Of a stretch of 64,000 bases of DNA, positions 42,634-51,843 are shown piece by piece (the stretch's first letter is position 1; every line of letters starts with the position of its first letter). The stretch is from assembly GCA_963974935.1 (NCBI GenBank), contig CAXBEV010000002.1, positions 173,467-237,466 on the forward strand. The letters are read 5' to 3'. The DNA is from UBA4479 sp963974935. Lineage in GTDB: Bacteria; Pseudomonadota; Alphaproteobacteria; Rhodospirillales; Casp-alpha2. The notes beneath the pieces are model-generated. The model had not been told where the DNA came from. It saw nothing but the letters and a program-made list of their open reading frames with translations, and did no database searches. Position numbers and translations under genes: made by a program.

Positions 42634-44076
42634 ATGACCGACACGCCCCCCATCATCGTTTGCTTCCGAAACGATCTACGCATCACCGACAACCCGGCGC
42701 TTTTTGAAGCCTGCCGGTCCGGTCGACCCGTCGTTGCGCTTTACATCTTAGACGACGGCACCCCGGGCGAATGGAAACCCGGCGGCGCGGCCCGCTGGTG
42801 GCTTCACCACTCGTTGGCTGAACTCGAACAGCAGATTGCGAATCTTGGCGGCAAGCTCGTGCTGCGCCAGGGTGCAGCGGCGGATGTGTTAGATGAGGTG
42901 CTCAAAGACTCCGGCGCGGACTGCGTGCACTGGAACCGTTGTTACGAGCCCTATGCGATTGCGCGGGACACGGAAATTAAGGCGGCACTCACGGCGCGCG
43001 GCATTGACGTCAAAAGCTTCAACGGCGAACTTTTGTTTGAGCCTTGGACGATTGAGACCAAAGCCGGCGGGTTTTACAAAGTCTACACCCGATTTTGGCA
43101 TGCGTGCCGCGACAAAGGGGACCCGGCACAGCCGCTGCCGGCGCCAAAGCACATAAAAACGCCATCGAAAAAAATCCCTGGCGATACGCTGGAAGATCTC
43201 GCATTGCTGCCGACCTCACCTGACTGGGCGGGTGGCCTGCGGGATCGTTGGACGCCCGGTGAGCGCGGCGCCATAGCGCGGTTGGACGCATTCTTAAACG
43301 TCATCGACGGCTATAACGACGGGCGAAATTTTCCGGCCACGCCGGCGACGTCAAACTTATCTGCGTTTCTGCACACCGGCGACATCAGTCCGCGCCAAAT
43401 TTGGCACAAGACCCTAAAGGCGCACGGATGGACCAAGGCCAGCGAAGCGTTTTTGAAAGAGATCGTTTGGCGCGAGTTCGCCTATCATGTTTTTTATTAT
43501 TTGCCCGAACTGCCGTCAGAACCGATGTACGAAAAGTTTGCAAGTTTCCCGTGGCAGCACGATGACGCCGCGTTAACGGCGTGGCAGCGGGGCCGCACCG
43601 GCTATCCCATGGTCGATGCCGGGATGCGTGAACTTTGGCAGACAGGGCACATGCACAATCGCGTGCGGATGATCACGGCGTCTTTCTTGGTCAAACATCT
43701 ACTTCTGCCCTGGCAGCAAGGCGAAGCGTGGTTCTGGGATACGCTGGTCGATGCGGACTTGGCGGTAAATGCGTTCAGCTGGCAGTGGGTCGCAGGCTGC
43801 GGCGCCGATGCGGCACCGTATTTCCGTATCTTCAATCCGATTACGCAAGGATCAAAGTTTGATCCGAACGGCGAATATATCCGCGCCTACGTGCCCGAAA
43901 TCGCCGCGCTTCCGGACAAGCATCTATTCACACCGTGGGAAGCACCGGATGACGTTTTACATGACGCCGACGTGCGCTTGGGCAAAACCTACCCCCGCCC
44001 GATCATTGATCACAAAAAAGCCCGCGAGCGTGCATTGAGCGCGTTTAAGGCCTTGCCCAGCGCGACCGACACGTAA
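42634..44076 (+). CDS. phrB: Deoxyribodipyrimidine photolyase (cryptochrome/photolyase family)
   Basis: A 480-residue flavoprotein that repairs UV-induced cyclobutane pyrimidine dimers using blue light. The N-terminal antenna domain starts IVCFRNDLRITDNPALFEA. The FAD domain shows LSAFLHTGDISPRQIW, WREFAYHVFYYLPELP, TGYPMVDAGMRELWQTGHMHNRVRM (split by 20-residue rule as TGYPMVDAGMREL and GHMHNRVRM) and WQWVAGCGADAAPYFRIFNP (motif WQWVAGCGADAAPYF). These match class I CPD photolyases. A GGAG site lies about 11 bases upstream. It is convergent with the small membrane protein gene, 3 bp away. Confidence 0.95.
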   Translation: MTDTPPIIVCFRNDLRITDNPALFEACRSGRPVVALYILDDGTPGEWKPGGAARWWLHHSLAELEQQIANLGGKLVLRQGAAADVLDEVLKDSGADCVHWNRCYEPYAIARDTEIKAALTARGIDVKSFNGELLFEPWTIETKAGGFYKVYTRFWHACRDKGDPAQPLPAPKHIKTPSKKIPGDTLEDLALLPTSPDWAGGLRDRWTPGERGAIARLDAFLNVIDGYNDGRNFPATPATSNLSAFLHTGDISPRQIWHKTLKAHGWTKASEAFLKEIVWREFAYHVFYYLPELPSEPMYEKFASFPWQHDDAALTAWQRGRTGYPMVDAGMRELWQTGHMHNRVRMITASFLVKHLLLPWQQGEAWFWDTLVDADLAVNAFSWQWVAGCGADAAPYFRIFNPITQGSKFDPNGEYIRAYVPEIAALPDKHLFTPWEAPDDVLHDADVRLGKTYPRPIIDHKKARERALSAFKALPSATDT

Positions 44077-44079
44077 GCT

Positions 44080-44475
44080 TTACCCGGACATCCACCAACG
44101 CGCCACCTCAGCCAAAGCCAACCCCCAACCGAGCAGAGTCAGCGCCAAGGCCGTCAACGGCTGCGCACGGACCCGGGCGAACGGTTTCGGGCGTGTTTGG
44201 GGCAGGGCTTCTTGCCCGAGTAACTCGCCACGGCGACGGCGGATGGTTTGCATGGCTTCACGCTCAACCTCTTCAAAGCCTTCACGCAACGCCAAGAATT
44301 CGCGATAAAACGGCACAACGATCCCTAAGAACAAAACCGCCTCGGCGCTGAGCGCAAACCACGGGATATAGCCGGCCTTGAACACATCGACCAACAAAAT
44401 GCCGACCGCGACGAATCCGACGCCGTTGATCCCGATCAACGTGTGCACCAATCGCCGCCGCCGGGTCCTGTCCAT
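44080..44475 (-). CDS. Small membrane protein of unknown function
   Basis: A 131-residue protein starting at the ATG at 44475, four bases after the prmA stop, so it is probably coupled. Two hydrophobic segments are near the N-terminus (LIGINGVGFVAVGILLVDVF and ALSAEAVLFLGIVVPF) and one near the C-terminus (ALALTLLGWGLALAEVARW). A charged helix (FYREFLALREGFEEVEREAM) lies between. I do not recognise the family. A frame extending upstream to 44580 runs inside prmA and is unlikely to be used. Confidence 0.7.
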   Translation of the reverse strand: MDRTRRRRLVHTLIGINGVGFVAVGILLVDVFKAGYIPWFALSAEAVLFLGIVVPFYREFLALREGFEEVEREAMQTIRRRRGELLGQEALPQTRPKPFARVRAQPLTALALTLLGWGLALAEVARWWMSG

Positions 44476-44479
44476 CCGC

Positions 44480-45367
44480 TTACCCCGCTTTTTGCAGTAC
44501 CAACGTCGCCCAGCCGTCTTGGTGCCAAATTTCTTGCAGGCGGAACCCGCGCGCCCGGTGATGCTGTGCGACCCAGGCAACGTCGCGCTCCATCAAGCCG
44601 GAAAGCACGATATGCCCACCGGGCTGCATCGCCCGGGCCGTATCGCCGGCCATGCCGATCAACGGGCGTGCCAACACGTTGGCAACGATGATGTCGAACG
44701 GCGCAAACCGATTTATCGCAGAATTTCGATAACCGACACTGCGCACAATCGTCACGCCGGGGCCGATTTGATTGAGCCGCGCGTTCAACTTAGCAACGCG
44801 CACGGCTTCCGGGTCAATATCCACGGCCAACACCCGCGCCGGCCACAAATGCCTGGCCGCGAACGCCAACAGGCCGGTGCCACACCCAAGGTCTAAAATC
44901 GTCTGCGCCGTGCGAAACTTCGCCAATGCTTGCAGCGCCAGCAAACACGTTGCCGTCGTCGGATGCGTGCCCGATCCAAACGCGGTGCCGGCATCAATGC
45001 AGAAGGGCACCGTCGCGGCGGGAACGTCACCTTCAAAATGGCTCGGATGAATAAAGAAGCGACCGGCCAAAAGCGGCTCAAACCCGGCGCGGTTTTCCGC
45101 CAGCCAATCGCGCGGTGTCAAAAATTCGACCGTCAGCTTCGGGGCTTCGATGCCGACCGCTTGGGCGGCCATCGCAAATCCGCCTTCGATGGCATCGGTA
45201 TCGGGGGCAACATCGGTATAGCCTTCGACGCGCCATGGTACATTATCATCGCCGAACGACGTTACCGCGCCGCAGATACCTTCAAGTATTCCTTCGAATG
45301 CGAGTACGGCATGCTCAGGCACCGTTACTTCAAGCCGCCAAAGCGGGATTCCATCGCTTCCCATCAT
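44480..45367 (-). CDS. prmA: Ribosomal protein L11 methyltransferase PrmA
   Basis: A 295-residue SAM-dependent enzyme that trimethylates ribosomal protein L11. FCIDAGTAFGSGTHPTT (the PrmA GTGTHPTT-type motif), ILDLGCGTGLLAFAARHLW (SAM motif I), VLAVDIDPEAVRVAKLNA and IIVANVLARPLIGMA are family-specific. The start overlaps the helicase stop as TGATG at 45365-45369, with an alternative GTG one codon earlier (45370). It lies directly behind the UvrD gene, a common alphaproteobacterial arrangement. Confidence 0.95.
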   Translation of the reverse strand: MMGSDGIPLWRLEVTVPEHAVLAFEGILEGICGAVTSFGDDNVPWRVEGYTDVAPDTDAIEGGFAMAAQAVGIEAPKLTVEFLTPRDWLAENRAGFEPLLAGRFFIHPSHFEGDVPAATVPFCIDAGTAFGSGTHPTTATCLLALQALAKFRTAQTILDLGCGTGLLAFAARHLWPARVLAVDIDPEAVRVAKLNARLNQIGPGVTIVRSVGYRNSAINRFAPFDIIVANVLARPLIGMAGDTARAMQPGGHIVLSGLMERDVAWVAQHHRARGFRLQEIWHQDGWATLVLQKAG

Positions 45368-47613
45368 CACGCCGGACTCACAAAGCTTGCCATGACGCGC
45401 TTAATACCGGCTTTTTCGAACTCAATATCCAACTTGTCGCCGTCAACATAGGCAACCCGACCGTAGCCGAATTTCTGATGGAATATCCGTGTGCCGACGG
45501 ACAGTTTATCGCCATCACCAGCAGTCGGCTTATAACTTTGCGGCCGCTCGCTGCGGATCATCCGGCGGCGCGACCGCCCGATGCCTTCGACATCCAAATA
45601 CGCATCGTCTGCCTGCTTCACCGCACCGTCGCGACGTGTATAGACACCGCTTTCGGACATCATATCGATATGCTCACCAGGCAATTCATCGACAAATCTG
45701 GACGGCACCGCGCTTTGCCACTGCCCATAGATGCGTCGGTTCGCAGCGAACGAAATCATCGCGCGCACCCGAGCCCGGGTAATGCCGACATACGCCAAGC
45801 GACGTTCTTCTTCCAAAGATGCGTTGCCGCCTTCGTCTAACGAGCGCTGGTTCGGGAACAGCCCCTCCTCCCAGCCGGGCAGGAATACACTTTCGAATTC
45901 CAAACCCTTGGCGCCATGAAGGGTCATGATGTTGACCTTGTCATGGTCGGACCGTTCTTCGTTCTCCATTACCAAGCTGACGTGTTCCAAGAACTGACCC
46001 ATGGTTTCAAAATCTTCAAGAGCAGCAACCAATTCCTTGAGGTTATCGATCCGACCTGGTGCATCAGGTTCCTTTTTCATGCGCCACATATCGACGTAAC
46101 CGCTTTCGTCCAATATCTGCGCACATAACTCGGCGGGCGCCATGGTGCCGGCAAAAGTGCGCCACAGATCAAACGTTGCCATCACTTCGGCCAGGGCTTT
46201 TTTAGCCTGCGGGCGGAGCTCGTCGGTCTCCAACAGCGTTGCAATCGCGCGTGTCAAAGATGTCTGCTCGGCACGAGCATAGGTGTGGATGATTTGCAGC
46301 GTCGTCTTGCCGATACCGCGCGATGGCAGATTAACGATCCGCTCAAACGCCAAGTCATCATCAGGCTGCGCGACCACACGCAAATAGGCGACGGCGTCCC
46401 GGATTTCTTGGCGCTCATAAAATCGGGGGCCACCGATCACGCGATAGGGGATGCCGATGGTGATCAGGCGCTCTTCGAATTCCCGGGTCTGGAAACCGGC
46501 CCGCACCAAGATTGCCACTTGGTTCAGTTTTTGTCCTTTGTGTTGAAGACTTTCGATTTCGTCACCGACCATCCGGGCTTCGGCCTCGCCATCCCAGACG
46601 CCGCGCACCCGGACTTTTTCGCCCTCGTTAACGTCGGTCCAAAGCGTCTTGCCAAGGCGACCTTCATTAAACGCAATCAGCCCGGACGCGGCGGCCAGAA
46701 TATGCGGGGTCGAGCGGTAATTGCGCTCCAAGCGCACAACGCGGGCACCCGGAAAATCTTCTTCGAAGCGCAAGATGTTACCAACCTCAGCGCCCCGCCA
46801 TGAGTAGATCGACTGGTCATCATCGCCAACACAACAGATGTTACGGTGCTCTTGCGCTAACAGTCTGAGCCACAAATACTGCGACACGTTGGTGTCCTGA
46901 TACTCGTCAACCATGACGTAGCGAAAGCGGTGCTGGTACTCTTTCAATATTTCCGGGCGTTTACGGAACAACTCCAAACACAGCAAAAGCAAATCGCCAA
47001 AATCGGCGGCGTTCAGCGTCGATAGCCTCGCTTGATATTCTTTGTACAACGAGAGCACTTTGCCTTCGCCGGTCTCGGCTTCGCTGGTCGGCACCTTGTC
47101 GGGCATATAGCCCCGATCTTTCCAGCGCTGAATGATACCGGAGATGGCACGTGGCGGCAGACGCTTTGAATCAATTTCATGAATATCGGTTAACTGCTTG
47201 ATCAAGCGAACCTGATCATCGGCATCCAAAATCGTGAACTGCGGGCTGAGCCCTACCGCCTCGGCGTGCGCCCGCAACAACCGCGCACCGATGGCATGAA
47301 AAGTGCCGACCCACCAGCCTTCGACCGGACGGCCCACCAAGCGCGAAACCCGTTCCTTCATCTCGCGCGCCGCTTTGTTGGTGAATGTCACGGCCAGCAC
47401 TTCGCCCGGGCCTGCACGGTTTTGCATCAAAATGTGTGCAAGCCGTGTCGTCAGCACCCGGGTTTTACCTGTACCGGCGCCAGCCAGCACCAAGACCGGG
47501 CCTTCGACCGCCTCGACGGCTTCGCGCTGACTGTCATTTAAGCCGTCAAAATAACTCGGATTTCGAGCAGGCGCAGGCGCGGGCGCATCTTCAAGTTCAA
47601 AGGGATCTGACAT
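45367..47613 (-). CDS. uvrD: UvrD/PcrA-family ATP-dependent DNA helicase
   Basis: A 748-residue superfamily 1A 3'-5' helicase acting in nucleotide excision and mismatch repair. All motifs are seen: LAGAGTGKTRVLTTR (Walker A), VTFTNKAAREMKERV (Ia), VDEYQDTN (Walker B), CVGDDDQSIYSWRGAEV (III), RLERNYRSTPHIL (IV), MTLHGAKGLEFESVFLPG (V) and EERRLAYVGITRAR (VI). The Ala/Pro-rich N-terminal tail is short. The C-terminal segment VGTRIFHQKFGYGRV is the Tudor-like domain of PcrA/UvrD that binds RNA polymerase. Confidence 0.95.
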   Translation of the reverse strand: MSDPFELEDAPAPAPARNPSYFDGLNDSQREAVEAVEGPVLVLAGAGTGKTRVLTTRLAHILMQNRAGPGEVLAVTFTNKAAREMKERVSRLVGRPVEGWWVGTFHAIGARLLRAHAEAVGLSPQFTILDADDQVRLIKQLTDIHEIDSKRLPPRAISGIIQRWKDRGYMPDKVPTSEAETGEGKVLSLYKEYQARLSTLNAADFGDLLLLCLELFRKRPEILKEYQHRFRYVMVDEYQDTNVSQYLWLRLLAQEHRNICCVGDDDQSIYSWRGAEVGNILRFEEDFPGARVVRLERNYRSTPHILAAASGLIAFNEGRLGKTLWTDVNEGEKVRVRGVWDGEAEARMVGDEIESLQHKGQKLNQVAILVRAGFQTREFEERLITIGIPYRVIGGPRFYERQEIRDAVAYLRVVAQPDDDLAFERIVNLPSRGIGKTTLQIIHTYARAEQTSLTRAIATLLETDELRPQAKKALAEVMATFDLWRTFAGTMAPAELCAQILDESGYVDMWRMKKEPDAPGRIDNLKELVAALEDFETMGQFLEHVSLVMENEERSDHDKVNIMTLHGAKGLEFESVFLPGWEEGLFPNQRSLDEGGNASLEEERRLAYVGITRARVRAMISFAANRRIYGQWQSAVPSRFVDELPGEHIDMMSESGVYTRRDGAVKQADDAYLDVEGIGRSRRRMIRSERPQSYKPTAGDGDKLSVGTRIFHQKFGYGRVAYVDGDKLDIEFEKAGIKRVMASFVSPA

Positions 47614-47660
47614 AGCTTCGGTTATAACATGCCGATGCCACGTGTCACCGCAAACGTCGG

Positions 47661-49457
47661 CTATGCCGGTTCTTGATTATGTTCTTCGTGGCGCACGCGT
47701 AGCAGCGCTCTATTGTAGGCGTTAATCACATCACGGTGGTGCACGCAGCCTGTAAAAACCTTGGTGTGCGGGTCGCGCAGCACAGCGATGTGGTCTTCGC
47801 CGCTGTCGCGCATCACCTGGATCGCACGGGCCAGGGAATCACCCTCGTTAAGAATCGGTGGATGCAGCCGGGCAACATCCGATGCGGTAGTATTTTCACC
47901 ACAGTCATTGTCAAACAACACACTGCCGCAGTCGTGCATGGTGATCGTGCCGTGCAACTCACCATCCGGTTTAACGACGAATAATTCTCCGGTCGTCGAC
48001 ATGCTCATTTTTTCTCGGATTTCATGCATCGGGGTTTCGGTGCTGATGGTATCGGCCTCGGTGCTTTTACCATGATCCAAGACCTGCCGAACCTTGATGT
48101 TGTTCAAGACTTCGCGCTCAAAGCCATCGCGGAGATCGACGTTACGTCTTTTCAATTGCTCGGCAAAGAACGAAGCACCGAAGAAATGGTGCGTAATCTC
48201 GGTCGCAATAACGATCGCCAACATCACGGCAAGCGAAAGCTTATAATCGCCGGTGATTTCAAAGATGATCAGCGTTGTCGAGATCGGCGCACCGAGCACC
48301 GCCGCCGCCACCGCCCCCATCCCCACCACCGTATAAACACCGACGTCCGACGCCAGCAACGGGAACACATCGGCGGCGATCAAACCATAACTCGCACCAA
48401 CCGTCGCACCCAGCACCAATGCGGGTGAGAACACCCCGCCCGAAAATCCGAAACCCAGACAAAGCGCTGTCGCAAGAATCTTTGCGAGGCCGATCAAAAT
48501 CAATAGCTTCAGATCAAATTGCCCGAGGATTGCCCATTCCGTAAAGCCGTAGCCGATCCCCATCACCTGCGGTAGCCAAATCGCAATGATGCCGACAATC
48601 AGGCCTGCGATGGCAGGCTTGAACCAAATCGGCACCGGCAGCTTTGCCGCCACTTGCTGAGCCAAGAAAATGCTCCGCATCAAGACGATGGCGGCGACGG
48701 CAGCAACCACGCCCAGGCCGATAAAGGCGGGAAATTCCCAGAACGACGCGATATGGTTGCCACCCAACAAAAATGCCGACGCCTCACCAAAATGAATATG
48801 CGAAAGCGCCGTGCCGGCGACGCTGGCGACAACGATGGGAGCAAAGGTCTTGAGCGCGTACTGGCCGACAACGACTTCGGTGGCGAACAAGGCGCCGGCA
48901 ATCGGCGCGTTAAATGAGGCGGAGACGGCGGCGGCGACGCCGCAGCCGAGTACAGTCCGCGACAGCGAGCGTGACAAATGCAACCGCCGTGCGATCCAGC
49001 CCGCAAGTGAAGCCCCCAAATGCACCGCCGGTCCTTCGCGACCTACCGACGCGCCCGCGCCCGCAGAAATAGCACTATTGATTGCCGACACGAGGCCTAC
49101 CCGAGACGACATCTGCCCGGCCCGCATCGCCGATGCTTCGACCACATCCGCAACCCCTTGGTTGCGTTGCTCAGGCATCCATTTCCAGGTAATCAGACCG
49201 ACGACAAGGCCGCCCAACGTTGGATAGAGCATAACCATCCATGGTACGACGGCGATTTCGTAGCGGGAAAACATGTCGATTTCGACACCGTATAGCATGA
49301 TTTCGATCCACGAAATGGCTTCACGCAAGGCGAGCACAGCTAAGCCCGATAAGCAGCCGACGACCAAGCCTAAGCCAACGAGCAACAAGTGCTCGTTGCG
49401 GATAGCTTTGTTAAGCGCGGACTGAAGATGTCCGTATGTAAAACGCGAATTCGGCAT
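47661..49457 (-). CDS. CLC-type chloride channel/transporter with C-terminal CBS pair
   Basis: A 598-residue CLC protein. The selectivity-filter segments are GAGASVGREGPAVHLGASL (GREGP) and FGFSGGVFSPALVLGA (GGVFSP-type), with about 10 or more hydrophobic helices. The C-terminal about 130 residues are two CBS domains (starting near VRQVLDHGKSTEADTIS and HPPILNEGDSLARAIQVM) that may sense nucleotides. The position of the E. coli gating Glu 148 is within GREGP and is kept. Whether it is a channel or a Cl/H exchanger cannot be read confidently. Confidence 0.92.
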   Translation of the reverse strand: MPNSRFTYGHLQSALNKAIRNEHLLLVGLGLVVGCLSGLAVLALREAISWIEIMLYGVEIDMFSRYEIAVVPWMVMLYPTLGGLVVGLITWKWMPEQRNQGVADVVEASAMRAGQMSSRVGLVSAINSAISAGAGASVGREGPAVHLGASLAGWIARRLHLSRSLSRTVLGCGVAAAVSASFNAPIAGALFATEVVVGQYALKTFAPIVVASVAGTALSHIHFGEASAFLLGGNHIASFWEFPAFIGLGVVAAVAAIVLMRSIFLAQQVAAKLPVPIWFKPAIAGLIVGIIAIWLPQVMGIGYGFTEWAILGQFDLKLLILIGLAKILATALCLGFGFSGGVFSPALVLGATVGASYGLIAADVFPLLASDVGVYTVVGMGAVAAAVLGAPISTTLIIFEITGDYKLSLAVMLAIVIATEITHHFFGASFFAEQLKRRNVDLRDGFEREVLNNIKVRQVLDHGKSTEADTISTETPMHEIREKMSMSTTGELFVVKPDGELHGTITMHDCGSVLFDNDCGENTTASDVARLHPPILNEGDSLARAIQVMRDSGEDHIAVLRDPHTKVFTGCVHHRDVINAYNRALLRVRHEEHNQEPA

Positions 49458-49516
49458 CAGTGTCCTCGAAGATCGGACACAGCATAACGGTGCATTTCTT
49501 AATGAAAAGGATAACC

Positions 49517-49537
49517 CACGGAAAACCGTGCGGTTTT
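49517..49537 (-). terminator. Overlapping hairpins downstream of phoB
   Basis: On the minus strand just after the phoB stop, AAAACC-GCAC-GGTTTT can form a 6-bp stem, and CACGG-TTTT-CCGTG a 5-bp stem that overlaps it. The two are mutually exclusive. The AT-rich stem ending in four Ts is a weak rho-independent terminator candidate for the end of the phosphate regulon; no long T-tract is seen. Confidence 0.35.
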
Positions 49538-49546
49538 ACCGACCAA

Positions 49547-50245
49547 TCAAAATTTTTCCGCATCCAACGAGTAGCCAGCAGAACGCACGGTACGGATCAA
49601 ATCCGTCCCGCCTTGATCGTTGAGCGCTTTGCGCAAGCGACGGATATGCACATCCACGGTACGAAGCTCGACATAAATATCGCGCCCCCAGACTTTATCC
49701 AGCAACTGTTCGCGCGAGAAAACCCGACCTGGCTTTTCAAGAAAAGTCTTAAGCAACCGAAATTCCGTCGGGCCGAGCCTAACCGCACGCTCATCTCGCA
49801 TGACCCGATGCGTTTCCAAATCCATGAAGATGTCTTCGTAGCGCAATTCATTGCCGGCTTGTTCCGGATGCGCGCGGCGCAACACCGCTTTGATACGCGC
49901 CGTCAACTCGGCCGGCGAGAACGGCTTCACGATGTAATCGTCAGCGCCGGTTTCCAGGCCTCGAATACGGTCCGTTTCCTCGCCTTTGGCCGTCAGCATG
50001 ATGACCGGCGTTGAACGGGTTGCAGTGCGTTGGCGCATCTGCCGACAGATTTCTATCCCCGACATATTCGGCAGCATCCAATCCAATACGACAAGATCCG
50101 GGTCTTGCGTATCTATCGCCTCAAGTCCCCCTTCACCGTCACGGGCGACACTGACGTCAAATCCCTCAATCTCAAGATTATATTTCAGAAGTTCGACAAG
50201 CGATGGATCGTCTTCAATGATCAAGATGCGCGACATTTCGGACAT
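49547..50245 (-). CDS. phoB: Phosphate regulon response regulator PhoB
   Basis: A 232-residue OmpR-type regulator that activates phosphate-starvation genes when phosphorylated by PhoR. The receiver has acidic residues at 11-13 (IEDD), phospho-acceptor Asp 55 (VVLDWMLPN) and Lys near 105 (IVKPFSP). The C-terminal winged helix contains VRLGPTEFRLLKTFLEKPG and ELRTVDVHIRRLRKAL (recognition helix). It is the last gene of the minus-strand pst cluster, 23 bp after phoU. The ATG at 50236 is an alternative start. Confidence 0.95.
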   Translation of the reverse strand: MSEMSRILIIEDDPSLVELLKYNLEIEGFDVSVARDGEGGLEAIDTQDPDLVVLDWMLPNMSGIEICRQMRQRTATRSTPVIMLTAKGEETDRIRGLETGADDYIVKPFSPAELTARIKAVLRRAHPEQAGNELRYEDIFMDLETHRVMRDERAVRLGPTEFRLLKTFLEKPGRVFSREQLLDKVWGRDIYVELRTVDVHIRRLRKALNDQGGTDLIRTVRSAGYSLDAEKF

Positions 50246-50268
50246 TTCACGTCTTAGCTCCGGTTGCT

Positions 50269-50988
50269 CTAGTCCTCACCGCCGATAACGGTGTAACTGG
50301 ATTGGTCACCCTTTGGACGGTTGTCATCGGGCATCACACCGTGAACGAGGAAGTGCACGTTCTCGGCAATGTTGGTCGCATGGTCGCCAATGCGTTCAAT
50401 GTTTTTGGCGACGAACAACAGATGTGTGCAGGCGGATATGCTGCGTGGGTCTTCCATCATATAGGTCAACAGCTCACGAAACAGGCTGGTGTGCAGCGCA
50501 TCGACTTCTTCATCGCGAAGTCGCACATCCTGAGCAAGATCGGCGTCGCGCTGCAGATAAGAATCCAGCACTGTCTTGATCATCTCTTGGACCACATTGC
50601 CCATCCGAGCGATGGTTCGGCTCGGGCCCACGGGCGGTGTCTGGGTGATAGCAACGGTACGCTTTGAAATATTCTTCGCGTAGTCACCGATCCGCTCGAT
50701 CACGCTGGCGATGCGGAGCGCGGTAATCACAACGCGCAGGTCGTCCGCCATCGGTTGACGCAGGGCCAACATCGAAATCGTGTGCATATCGACTTCGTGC
50801 TCAATATCGTCGATGCGCTTGTCACCGGCAATCACCTGTTCGGCCAACTCGCTGTCGCGACGCACCAATGCCTTGATGCTATCGGCAAACTGATGCTCGG
50901 CGAGGCCGCCCATCTCGGCGATATAGTTGTCGAGTTGGCGAAGGTCTTCGTCGAACTTAGTAACAATATGATCGTGATCGGTCGTCAT
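50269..50988 (-). CDS. phoU: Phosphate signalling protein PhoU
   Basis: A 239-residue all-helical protein with two PhoU repeats that links PstSCAB transport state to PhoR and limits phosphate uptake. IADMGG-type metal-cluster motifs appear as YIAEMGGLAEHQFADSI and near EVDALHTSLFRELL; ITALRIASVIERIGDYAKNI and LFVAKNIERIGDHATNIAE are the paired E-R-I-G-D signatures. It stands between pstB and phoB, 16 bp after pstB. Confidence 0.95.
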   Translation of the reverse strand: MTTDHDHIVTKFDEDLRQLDNYIAEMGGLAEHQFADSIKALVRRDSELAEQVIAGDKRIDDIEHEVDMHTISMLALRQPMADDLRVVITALRIASVIERIGDYAKNISKRTVAITQTPPVGPSRTIARMGNVVQEMIKTVLDSYLQRDADLAQDVRLRDEEVDALHTSLFRELLTYMMEDPRSISACTHLLFVAKNIERIGDHATNIAENVHFLVHGVMPDDNRPKGDQSSYTVIGGED

Positions 50989-51004
50989 GACGTACGTCTC
51001 CTAC

Positions 51005-51832
51005 TCAACCGAACCGGCCGGTAATGTAATCTTTGGTGCGTTGATCGTTGGGCGTGGTGAAGATTTTTTCGGTATCACCGACCTCGACCAAATAGCCCAT
51101 GTGAAAGAATGCGGTGCGCTGCGATACGCGGGCCGCTTGCTGCATGGAATGAGTCACGATGACGATCGTAAAGTTTTGCCGAAGCTCGTCGATCAGCTCT
51201 TCGATACGCGCCGTCGCAATCGGATCCAATGCCGAGCACGGCTCGTCCATCAAGATCACTTCAGGTTGGACCGCAATGGCGCGGGCGATACAAAGTCGCT
51301 GCTGCTGCCCACCCGACAGACCGGTTCCAGGTTCATGAAGGCGGTCTTTGACTTCCTTCCAAAGACCGGCGCGCTGTAGGCTTTCTTCGACAATCGCATC
51401 GACCTCTTGTTGGCCGGCGGCGATGCCGTGGATACGCGGTCCATAGGCGACGTTGTCGTAAATCGATTTCGGAAACGGATTTGGCTTTTGAAACACCATG
51501 CCGACGCGGGCACGCAGGTGAACCACATCGATGACGTTCGAATACACATCGGTGCCGTCCAATTCGATACGCCCGTTTACGCGGCAAATATCGATGGTGT
51601 CGTTCATTCGATTAAGAGTGCGAAGATATGTCGACTTGCCGCAGCCCGACGGACCAATCAACGCCGTCACTTCGTTTTCGAAAATGTTCAAATTGACATC
51701 GAACAGCGCCTGTTTTTCACCGTAAAAAACATTTACGCCTTCGGTCACGATCTTAGGCTCACGGTCATCCTTCGCCAGCGCATCGGGGCGCCCTTTGGTT
51801 TCTTCGACAATACTGTTCATCACGTCACCCAT
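51005..51832 (-). CDS. pstB: Phosphate ABC transporter ATP-binding protein PstB
   Basis: The cytoplasmic ATPase of the high-affinity phosphate importer. Walker A is GPSGCGKST, the signature is LSGGQQQRLCIARAIA, Walker B is VILMDEPCSALDP, and the H-loop His is in IVIVTHSMQQA. The ATG at 51832 has GGAG eight bases upstream; ATG 51820 and TTG 51850 are less likely. It starts 11 bp after pstA. 275 aa, typical. Confidence 0.95.
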   Translation of the reverse strand: MGDVMNSIVEETKGRPDALAKDDREPKIVTEGVNVFYGEKQALFDVNLNIFENEVTALIGPSGCGKSTYLRTLNRMNDTIDICRVNGRIELDGTDVYSNVIDVVHLRARVGMVFQKPNPFPKSIYDNVAYGPRIHGIAAGQQEVDAIVEESLQRAGLWKEVKDRLHEPGTGLSGGQQQRLCIARAIAVQPEVILMDEPCSALDPIATARIEELIDELRQNFTIVIVTHSMQQAARVSQRTAFFHMGYLVEVGDTEKIFTTPNDQRTKDYITGRFG

Positions 51833-51843
51833 GGGGGTCACTC

